A stretch of DNA of 64,000 nucleotides, from contig JAHBXO010000005.1 in NCBI GenBank assembly GCA_019636445.1, positions 1 to 64,000 of the forward strand, in the 5' to 3' direction. Made by a program: the position numbers and the translations under genes. This stretch comes from Gemmataceae bacterium. GTDB taxonomy: Bacteria; Planctomycetota; Planctomycetia; Gemmatales; Gemmataceae. Positions 7,487-14,487 of the stretch are shown piece after piece. The stretch's first letter is position 1, and the number at the start of each line of letters is the position of its first letter. The notes beneath the pieces are model-generated. The model ran no database searches. It saw only the letters and a program-made list of their open reading frames with translations, and was not told the origin of the DNA.

Positions 7487-9751
7487 ATGCGTGCGATCCT
7501 GCTGTTGGCACTGGCTCCGTCGTTGGGACTGGCCCAGCCGGCGGCGGAGCCGTTTGCAAAGCTCGTCGCGACCGTCGCACCGGACGGGGAGCGGAAGGCG
7601 CTCGCGGGGATGATGGGCGAGCACCTGCGTGCCCGGCAGAAGGAAGCGAACGACCGCAGCACGGCCGCGTGGAAGGCGATCAGGAACCGCGAGCAGTGGG
7701 AAGCGTTCGTGACGCCGAAGCTGGCGGCGCTGCGGGCTTCGCTCGGCACGTTCCCGGAGGCGAAGGCGCCGACGGTGCGCGTGGCGTCCACGGTCGAGGG
7801 CGACGGCTTCGCGATCGACAACCTCCTGTACGAGAGCCGGCCGGGGCTGTGGGTGTCGGCGAACCTGTACCGGCCCGCGAAGCCGCGGGGGTCGATGCCG
7901 GGGCTGGTGATCGTTCACGCGCACCACACGCCGAAGGAGCACGGCGAGTTGCAGGACATGGGGATGACCTGGGCACGGGCGGGGTGCCTCGTGCTGGTGC
8001 CGGACATGCTCGGCCACGGAGAGCGCCGGCAGCACCCGTTCGTCGATGCGTCGAGCTATCCGAAGCCGTACCGCGTTAGCCGGCAGGATTATTTCTTCCG
8101 GTACGACAACGGCCTGCGGCTGCACCTCGTCGGCGAAAGTCTCATCGGCTGGATGGCGTGGGACATCTGGCGCGGCGTCGATGTCCTACTTCAGCAGAAA
8201 GGCTGCGATCCGAAGCGGCTGATCCTGCTCGGCAGCGTGGCTGGGGGCGGCGACCCGTGCGCCGTCGCGGCGGCGCTGGACGACCGCATCGCGGCGGCCG
8301 TGCCGTTCAACTTCGGCGGTCCACAGCCGGAGAGCCGGTATCCGCTGCCGGAGGATGCCGAGACGAGCTTCAACTACATGGGCGGCGGAAGTTGGGAATC
8401 GACGCGCAACCTGCGGCTGTCCGGGCGGGACGGCTTCCTGCCGTGGGTGATCGTCGTCAGCCTCGCGAAGCGAAAGTTGGTCTACGCCCACGAATTCAAC
8501 TGGGACCGCGAACGCGACCCGGTGTGGAAGCGATTGCAAACGATCGCCGGCTGGTACGGCAACGCCGACGGCCTCGCGTACAGCTACGGCAAAGGCTCCG
8601 TTCGCGGCAGCTCGCCGGAGGACACGCACTGCACGCACATCGGCCCCGTGCAGCGGAAGGAGATCCACGAAGCGTTCCGCAAGTGGTTCGGCATCGAGGC
8701 GACGGAGTACAAGCAGCGCGTGCCGGCGGAGAAGCTGAAGTGTTGGACGCCGGCGTTGGAGAAGGAGCTGAAGCCGAAGACGCTGGGGGAACTGGTGCTG
8801 GAGATCGGCAAGCAGCGATACGAAGCGGCGATCCAGCGACACGACGGAAAGCCGCTCGCCGACTACCGGAAAACTCTGCGCGAGGAATGGACAACGATTC
8901 TCGGCTCGACCGAAGCGCCGAAGAGTTCGACTCGAATCATCGGAAGCGCTGCGTACCCCGGCGGCACGATCGAACGCGCGATCCTCTCGCACGAGTCGAA
9001 CATTCAAGTTCCCTTCGTCCTGCTCTGCCCGGCGAAGGTGGAGAAGCCGCCGGTCGTCGTGGTGCTGGCACAAGCCGGGAAGGCGGGGTTGTTGAAGGAG
9101 CGAGGCGAAGAGTACAACGCGTTGCTCGCGAAGGGGATCGCGGTGTGCCTGCCGGACGTTCGCGGCACGGGCGAGACGAGCATGGGCAGCGGCCGTGGGC
9201 GGAACAGCGCCGCGACTTCGTATTCCTCCAGCTTGCTGATGCACGGCGATCCGTTGTTGGCCGGGCAGCTCCGCGACCTGCGGGCCGTGCTGGGTTGGCT
9301 CCGCAAGCACGACGCCATCGACGGCAAGGCCCCGATCCTGTGGGGCGATTCGCTGGCGAAGGCGAACGAGCCGAACGCGAGCATCGCCATTCCCCGCGAC
9401 GACGATGCCGCCCTGCCCCCCGCCTGCGAACCGATGGGCGGGCTGCTGGCGATCCTCGGCCAGCTCTACGAGGAGGATGTGAAAGCGATCCACCTGCGTG
9501 GCGCCCCCTTGCGGCTGAGCAGCCTGGGCCGCTCGCACCTGGTGCTGTTCCCCCACGATGCGCTCGTGCCGGGTGCCGCCCACACCGGCGACCTGCCGGA
9601 ACTGCTGACCGTGCTGGCGAAGAGCAAACCGATCGCGATCGGGCACTTTGTGACGGATCGGAACGTGCGGGTCGGGAAGCACCCGATACCGAACGCCGCG
9701 ACGGAGCCGGGTGCGGTGCCGTGGACGGCGGCCTTATTCGGGAAGAAGTGA
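7487..9751 (+). CDS. Secreted tandem alpha/beta-hydrolase (acetyl xylan esterase-like)
   Basis: The 754-residue protein has a signal peptide (MRAILLLALAPSLGLAQP) and two alpha/beta-hydrolase halves. The first (about residues 100-340) has GLVIVHAHHTPKEHGE, VPDMLGHGERR and LILLGSVAGGGDP, similar to acetyl xylan esterase or DUF1565-type hydrolases. The second (about 500-750) has PVVVVLAQAGKAG, CLPDVRGTGET and ILWGDSLAKANEP. In neither half is the nucleophile elbow a perfect Gly-x-Ser-x-Gly: the first reads LGSVAG and the second GDSLA. The substrate is unknown; an ester in plant polysaccharide is plausible. Its start follows a purine-rich GGGGGA. Confidence 0.75.
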   Translation: MRAILLLALAPSLGLAQPAAEPFAKLVATVAPDGERKALAGMMGEHLRARQKEANDRSTAAWKAIRNREQWEAFVTPKLAALRASLGTFPEAKAPTVRVASTVEGDGFAIDNLLYESRPGLWVSANLYRPAKPRGSMPGLVIVHAHHTPKEHGELQDMGMTWARAGCLVLVPDMLGHGERRQHPFVDASSYPKPYRVSRQDYFFRYDNGLRLHLVGESLIGWMAWDIWRGVDVLLQQKGCDPKRLILLGSVAGGGDPCAVAAALDDRIAAAVPFNFGGPQPESRYPLPEDAETSFNYMGGGSWESTRNLRLSGRDGFLPWVIVVSLAKRKLVYAHEFNWDRERDPVWKRLQTIAGWYGNADGLAYSYGKGSVRGSSPEDTHCTHIGPVQRKEIHEAFRKWFGIEATEYKQRVPAEKLKCWTPALEKELKPKTLGELVLEIGKQRYEAAIQRHDGKPLADYRKTLREEWTTILGSTEAPKSSTRIIGSAAYPGGTIERAILSHESNIQVPFVLLCPAKVEKPPVVVVLAQAGKAGLLKERGEEYNALLAKGIAVCLPDVRGTGETSMGSGRGRNSAATSYSSSLLMHGDPLLAGQLRDLRAVLGWLRKHDAIDGKAPILWGDSLAKANEPNASIAIPRDDDAALPPACEPMGGLLAILGQLYEEDVKAIHLRGAPLRLSSLGRSHLVLFPHDALVPGAAHTGDLPELLTVLAKSKPIAIGHFVTDRNVRVGKHPIPNAATEPGAVPWTAALFGKK

Positions 9752-9828
9752 ATTCCGTTGACATTTCGCTTCCTTCCGGCCATCCTGTTAGTACCTACCC
9801 CACCGACCCCACTCCGGGCGTCTCGACC

Positions 9829-11142
9829 ATGTTGAACCTGACCCTCGGCCGCACGGCCGACTGCTCCGGCCAATCCCGCCGCACGTTCCTCCAGGTCGGC
9901 GGACTCACCGCCCTCGGACTCACGCTGCCGAACTACCTGCGGGCCGCGAACACCACGGCGAAGGCGAAACGCTGCATCCTGCTCTGGATGCAGGGCGGGC
10001 CAAGCCACATCGACAGCTTCGACCCGAAGCCGGACGCGCCGGCCGAGATCCGCGGCGAGTTCGGCACCGTACCGACGACGCTGCCCGGCGTTCGCTTCGC
10101 CGACCCGCTGCCGATGCTCGCGCAGCGGACGAACCTGTTCTCGACGATCCGCGGGCACGACCCGCAGAACGGCAGCCACGGCGTCGCCGACCACATCATG
10201 ATGACGGGGCACAAGTTCAACGCCTCGCTGCCGTACCCGTGCTTCGGCTCGGTCGTGGCGAAGGAACGCGGCTACGTCGACGGCATGCTGCCGTTCGTCC
10301 AGCTGGGCAGCGCCATCGACCAGCGATTCAACGGCGGCATCGCCGGCTTCCTCGGCGACGAGTTCAACCCGTTCATCGTGCGGGAGGACCCGAGCGCCGC
10401 GCGCTTCGCGGTCCGCGATCTCTCCATCGCCGGCGACGCCGAGCGCAAGCGGCTGGACCGCCGCTACGACATGCTCAACGACCTGGAGACGTACCAGAAG
10501 GGCGTGGAGAACTCGGCCGGCGTCGTGAAGGCACGGGACCAGTTCTACGAGAAGGCGCACGGCATCATCACGTCGCCGACGGCGAAGAAGGCGTTCGACA
10601 TCGCGGCCGAGTCCGACCGCACGCGCGAACGCTACGGAAAGACGCAGTTCGGCCAGCAATGCCTGCTCGCCCGGCGGCTGATCGAGGGCGGCGTGCAGTT
10701 CGTCACGATCGCCGACGGCGGCTGGGACACGCACACGAACAATTTCAAGAGCCTGAAGGACCGCCTGCTGCCACGGGTGGACCGCGGCCTGTCGGCGCTG
10801 CTGGACGACCTCGCGGCGCGGGGCTTGCTCGACGAAACGCTCGTGGTCTGGTTCGGCGACTTCGGCCGCACGCCGAAGGTGAACCCGACGGCCGGGCGCG
10901 ACCACTGGGCCTCCGCCGGCGTCGCACTCCTGGCCGGCGGCGGCGTCAAGGGCGGGCAGGTGGTCGGCCAGACGAACGCGAACGCGGAGTTCGTGACCGA
11001 TAACCCGGTCTACCCGCAGGACTTGGCTGCGACGATCTACCATTCGCTCGGCGTGCCGCTGCACACCTGGTACAAGGCCCAGGACGGCCGGCCGATCGAG
11101 TTGGTACCGACCGGCAAGCCGGTGAAGCAGTTGGTGGGGTAG
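9829..11142 (+). CDS. DUF1501 family exported protein
   Basis: The 437-residue protein starts with a leader containing SRRTFLQVGGLTALGLTLP, a twin-arginine type. DUF1501 blocks follow: CILLWMQGGPSHIDSFDPKP (residues 48-67), GHDPQNGSHGVADHIMMTGH, VQFVTIADGGWDTHTNN, VVWFGDFGRTPKVN and GRDHWASAGVALLAGGGV. The fold is sulfatase/alkaline-phosphatase-like, with metal-binding Asp/His in GGWDTH and GRDHW. DUF1501 genes are hallmarks of planctomycetes and usually follow a PSCyt1/DUF1549 gene, which is missing here. The ATG at 9829 is chosen. A longer frame reaching back into the hydrolase gene is a shadow. Confidence 0.9.
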   Translation: MLNLTLGRTADCSGQSRRTFLQVGGLTALGLTLPNYLRAANTTAKAKRCILLWMQGGPSHIDSFDPKPDAPAEIRGEFGTVPTTLPGVRFADPLPMLAQRTNLFSTIRGHDPQNGSHGVADHIMMTGHKFNASLPYPCFGSVVAKERGYVDGMLPFVQLGSAIDQRFNGGIAGFLGDEFNPFIVREDPSAARFAVRDLSIAGDAERKRLDRRYDMLNDLETYQKGVENSAGVVKARDQFYEKAHGIITSPTAKKAFDIAAESDRTRERYGKTQFGQQCLLARRLIEGGVQFVTIADGGWDTHTNNFKSLKDRLLPRVDRGLSALLDDLAARGLLDETLVVWFGDFGRTPKVNPTAGRDHWASAGVALLAGGGVKGGQVVGQTNANAEFVTDNPVYPQDLAATIYHSLGVPLHTWYKAQDGRPIELVPTGKPVKQLVG

Positions 11143-11167
11143 GCGAACCGTTCGTCTCCGTCGCGTC

Positions 11168-11218
11168 AAACGGGGTTGGGAGTCGAATCCACCGCGGATT
11201 CGACTCCCGACCCCGTTT
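11168..11218 (+). terminator. 23-bp hairpin after the DUF1501 gene
   Basis: The arms at 11168-11190 and 11196-11218 pair over 23 bp with one G.U pair around a five-base loop (ACCGC). It begins 26 bases after the stop codon. There is no clean T-run, so termination would be unlike the classical model, but the position and strength fit an end-of-transcript structure. Confidence 0.6.
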
Positions 11219-11350
11219 CAACGCTTCGATGGCCTTTCCAGGCCGTCGCTTTATTCTCCTGCCAACGATAAGTTGATCAATCGGGAGCGACGCTCCTCTA
11301 CGAGACTCATGGGCGAAAAGCCGGACTTCTCCGATTTTGAATCGATAACA

Positions 11351-11839
11351 ATGCGTGATTATCAATCCCTGTACGACATTCCCGTTCCGTCGCTCGACGG
11401 TGGCACGGCCACGCTGGCCCCGTATCGCGGGCAGGTGCTGCTCATCGTCAACGTCGCCAGCCGCTGCGGCTTCACGCCCCAGTACGACGGCCTCGAAGCG
11501 CTCCACAAAAAGTACCGCGAGCGCGGCTTCACCGTCCTCGGCTTCCCCTGCAACCAGTTTCTCTGGCAGGAACCCGGCGGAGCCGAGAACATCCGTGCCT
11601 GCTCCCTCAAATACAACGTGTCGTTCCCGATCTTCGGCAAGCTCCGCGTGAACGCCCCGAACGCCCACCCGCTCTATCGCCACCTCAAGTCCGCCCGCCG
11701 CGGCACGCTCGGCACGCACTTCGTCAAATGGAACTTCACGAAGTTCCTCGTTGACCGCGAGGGCAACGTGGTCGGTCGCTACGGCACGACGACGAAGCCG
11801 AAGAGCCTGTCTTCCGCGATCGAGAACCTGCTCGGTTGA
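11351..11839 (+). CDS. Glutathione peroxidase family protein (Cys type)
   Basis: The 162-residue protein reduces peroxides with thiols. It has NVASRCGFTPQYDGLE with the peroxidatic Cys near residue 37 (Cys in place of selenocysteine), GFPCNQFLWQEPG carrying the conserved Gln and a second Cys, and KWNFTKFLVDREG with the Trp and Asn of the catalytic tetrad. The second Cys suggests thioredoxin-dependent cycling, as in most bacterial members. Family length is about 160, so the ATG at 11351 is preferred to earlier in-frame starts. Confidence 0.92.
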   Translation: MRDYQSLYDIPVPSLDGGTATLAPYRGQVLLIVNVASRCGFTPQYDGLEALHKKYRERGFTVLGFPCNQFLWQEPGGAENIRACSLKYNVSFPIFGKLRVNAPNAHPLYRHLKSARRGTLGTHFVKWNFTKFLVDREGNVVGRYGTTTKPKSLSSAIENLLG

Positions 11840-11901
11840 GCCCTTTCGCGGCGAATCCGTAAAATACCAGTCGGACGATTTCGTTCACTGAAGGAACCCC
11901 G

Positions 11902-13035
11902 ATGAAAGCGCGACTGTTCACCCCCGGCCCGACGCCCGTGCCCGAAGAGACCCTGCTTGAACTGGCGAAACCGGTGACGTACCACCGCTCCGCCGAAGCG
12001 AAGGCGATCCTCGCCGAGATGACGGAAGACCTGAAGTACGTCTTCCAGACGACGAACACGGTGCTTACGATCACGAGTTCCGGCACGGGCGGGATGGACG
12101 CGGCCGTGTCGAGCAGCCTCGCGGCCGGGGAGAAGGCGATCCTGCTCACGGCCGGCCGTTGGGGCGAGCGCTGGCGCGGGGTGTTGAAGGCGTACGGGAT
12201 CAACATCGTCGCGATCGAGGTGCCCTACGGCAAGGCGGTCACGCCCGAGATGCTCTACGCGGCGCTCAAGGCGAACCCGGACGCAAAGGCCGTGTTCGCG
12301 ACGCTCAGCGAAACCTCCACCGGCGTCGGCCACGACCTCGAAGCGTTCGGCAAGCTCGTCGCGAAGACCGACGCGATCCTGATCGTGGACGCGATCTCCG
12401 GCCTCGGCGCGATGGAGTGCCACACGGACAAGTGGAACCTCGACATCGTCGTCACCGGTTCGCAGAAGGCGCTGATGCTGCCGCCGGGATTGGCGTTCGT
12501 GAGTGTGAACGAGAAGGCTTGGAAGAAGATCGACGCGAACCCGGTCCGCAACTTCTACCTGGACCTGCGCCGCTACCGGAAGTCGATCGCGGAAAGCGAC
12601 ACGCCGTTCACCCCGGCGAATACGCTCATCAAGGCCCAGCGGGCGAGCCTGAAGCGCATCCGGGCCGAGGGGATCGAGAACCTGTGGGCACGCCACGCGA
12701 AGATGGCAACCGCCGCCCGCGCCGCCGCGAAGGCGATGGGCCTGGAACTGTTTGCCGAGCGGCCGAACAACGGGCTGACGGTCATCACGGTGCCGGCGGG
12801 CGTCGATGGCTCGGCGACGCTCAAGGCGATGGAGAAGAAGTACGGCTTCAAGCTCGCTGACGGCCAGGACAACATGAAGGGCAAGATCTGGCGGCTCTCC
12901 CACATGGGCTACACCGACGCGTTCGAGGTGCTCGGCGCGTTCGCGGCGCTGGAACTGGTGCTGGCCGAGTCCGGTTTCAAGGTCGAGCCGGGCGTCGGCG
13001 TCGCCGCGTTCCAGAAGGCGTTCGCGGGGAAGTAA
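11902..13035 (+). CDS. Class V aminotransferase (serine-pyruvate/alanine-glyoxylate type)
   Basis: The 377-residue PLP enzyme starts RLFTPGPTPVPEETLLEL, typical of the serine-glyoxylate/alanine-glyoxylate aminotransferase group. It has SSGTGGMDAAVSS (phosphate-binding loop, residues 55-67), IVDAISGLGAMECHTDKWNLD with the PLP-contacting Asp, and TGSQKALMLPPGL with the Schiff-base Lys near residue 192. Length is normal. It probably interconverts glyoxylate or hydroxypyruvate amino donors in the cytoplasm. The ATG at 11902 has the purine-rich GAAGGAA just upstream. Confidence 0.9.
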   Translation: MKARLFTPGPTPVPEETLLELAKPVTYHRSAEAKAILAEMTEDLKYVFQTTNTVLTITSSGTGGMDAAVSSSLAAGEKAILLTAGRWGERWRGVLKAYGINIVAIEVPYGKAVTPEMLYAALKANPDAKAVFATLSETSTGVGHDLEAFGKLVAKTDAILIVDAISGLGAMECHTDKWNLDIVVTGSQKALMLPPGLAFVSVNEKAWKKIDANPVRNFYLDLRRYRKSIAESDTPFTPANTLIKAQRASLKRIRAEGIENLWARHAKMATAARAAAKAMGLELFAERPNNGLTVITVPAGVDGSATLKAMEKKYGFKLADGQDNMKGKIWRLSHMGYTDAFEVLGAFAALELVLAESGFKVEPGVGVAAFQKAFAGK

Positions 13036-13047
13036 TGATCAATTTCA

Positions 13048-13113
13048 GTATCGATTAGCCACTTGACTAAATTTAGTCAATAGACTAAATTTAGTCAAGT
13101 GGCTAATCGATAC
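13048..13113. repeat. Nested palindrome upstream of the AAA ATPase gene
   Basis: The arms of about 32 bp (13048-13079 and 13082-13113) form a near-perfect inverted repeat with almost no loop. Inside, the 16-bp perfect palindrome TGACTAAATTTAGTCA at 13064-13079 recurs at 13082-13097 with one change. The sequence is strikingly AT-rich against its surroundings. It sits between the aminotransferase stop and the ATPase start, so it may be a double operator for the ATPase gene, or a palindromic element. Confidence 0.8.
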
Positions 13114-13131
13114 TCATTTCGTGAGCCGAAC

Positions 13132-14343
13132 ATGACCAATCCGATACCCCACCGTAACCCTTATACTCCCGGCGCGGGACATCAGCCGCCGTACTTGGCT
13201 GGTCGAGCAGAAGAAACCAATATCTTCCGTGAATTACTGTCGCAAGAGACCATCCTAAAGAATCTCGTGCTGACTGGACTTCGCGGGGTGGGCAAGACCG
13301 TCCTCTTGGACACACTCAAACCGTTGGCAATCGCCGAAGGGTGGGTCTGGGTCGGTACGGACATGTCGGAACAGTCGAGCTTGACCGACGAGAGGATGGC
13401 CACTCGCTTGATCACCGACTTGGCGACTTGGACCAGCTCGGTCGTGGTCTCTCACAGCGAAGCCACGCCGATATTGGCGCAGATGACGCGACGCGTCGAT
13501 ACTCCGCTCGATTATCGACACTTAATGGATATCTACGCGAACGCGCCGGGGCTTCCGAGCGACAAGTTGAAAGCCGTGTTCGACCTCGCCTGGCGTGTCG
13601 CCGGTGCGAGCCAGCGCCGTGGCGTGATCTTCGCCTACGACGAAGCGCAAACGATGTCGGATGGCAACGACAAGGATCAATTCCCGCTGTCGATGTTGTT
13701 GGACGTCTTCCAGTCGATCCAAAAACAAGGCGTTCGATTCATGCTCGTTCTGACCGGACTGCCGACTTTGTTCCCAAAGCTAGTGGCGGCCCGAACCTAC
13801 GCGGAACGTATGTTCCGCGTTGTGGTGTTGGATCACCTCGACGATGCGGAAACGAAAGAAGCGATCCTGAAACCGATCGAGAATACGCCGTCGGCGCTGC
13901 CGTTCACGGACCCGGCGATCCGGGAAATCTACACGCTGTCTGGTGGATATCCGTATTTCATCCAGTTTGTTTGCCGTGAACTCTACGACATAGTGCTACG
14001 TTCTATGGACGCGAATGCCGTGGCTCCGTTCCGGAACAGTTTCGAAGCGATAACGCAGAAACTCGACCGGGACTTCTTCGATGGACGGTGGGCCAAAACG
14101 ACTGATCGGCAACGGGATCTACTCGGCGTGATCGCCTCCATCGAGCATTGCGAAACCGAATTCACGATTCAGCAAGTCGAAGAGGCGTCGAAAAAGAGAC
14201 TGGCGAAGGGGTTCAGTTCTTCCCACGTCAGCCAAATGCTCCAAGCGCTCGGCGAGGCCGGATTGGTATACAAGAATCGTCGCGGCAAATATTCCTTCGC
14301 AGTCCCCATGCTCCACGAATTCATCCGACGACAGGGGATTTAA
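13132..14343 (+). CDS. AAA/STAND-type ATPase with C-terminal winged helix
   Basis: The 403-residue protein has a Walker A motif GLRGVGKTVLL near residue 46, a Walker B-like GVIFAYDEAQTMSD near residue 165, VLTGLPTLFPKL (sensor 1 region) and YPYFIQFVCRELYD (sensor 2 region). The C-terminus (about 320-403) with FTIQQVEEASKK and SSSHVSQMLQALGEAGLVYKNRRGKYSFAVP looks like a winged helix. This resembles ORC/Cdc6-like or archaeal-type ATPases often tied to mobile DNA or defence. It has no partner gene. Its base composition is visibly less GC-rich than its neighbours and a nested palindrome precedes it, both consistent with acquisition. A GTG start at 13099 inside the palindrome is less likely. Confidence 0.75.
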   Translation: MTNPIPHRNPYTPGAGHQPPYLAGRAEETNIFRELLSQETILKNLVLTGLRGVGKTVLLDTLKPLAIAEGWVWVGTDMSEQSSLTDERMATRLITDLATWTSSVVVSHSEATPILAQMTRRVDTPLDYRHLMDIYANAPGLPSDKLKAVFDLAWRVAGASQRRGVIFAYDEAQTMSDGNDKDQFPLSMLLDVFQSIQKQGVRFMLVLTGLPTLFPKLVAARTYAERMFRVVVLDHLDDAETKEAILKPIENTPSALPFTDPAIREIYTLSGGYPYFIQFVCRELYDIVLRSMDANAVAPFRNSFEAITQKLDRDFFDGRWAKTTDRQRDLLGVIASIEHCETEFTIQQVEEASKKRLAKGFSSSHVSQMLQALGEAGLVYKNRRGKYSFAVPMLHEFIRRQGI

Positions 14344-14361
14344 TCGTCGTGCAATTCCTAC

Positions 14362-14383
14362 CACCGGCCCAACCGGGCCGGTG
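14362..14383 (+). terminator. Hairpin terminator after the AAA ATPase gene
   Basis: CACCGGCCC at 14362-14370 pairs perfectly with GGGCCGGTG at 14375-14383 around a four-base AACC loop. Shortly after comes a pyrimidine-rich stretch with CCTTTTCC. It begins about 19 bases after the stop codon. Confidence 0.65.
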
Positions 14384-14487
14384 CGATTCTCCTTTTCCGC
14401 AATCTCGACGCACTTTCCCACGCCGGTCCGCTACATTGATTGCAGTTCCGCTCAGGCAACCTGTCTGAACCCCCGGGGAACCCACCC

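Noticed and set aside
8158..9828. Open frame continuous with the DUF1501 gene giving a 994-residue protein
   Set aside because: The N-terminal 557 residues are an out-of-frame reading of the tandem hydrolase gene, rich in Arg/Gly/Pro, while the real leader of DUF1501 starts at 9829.
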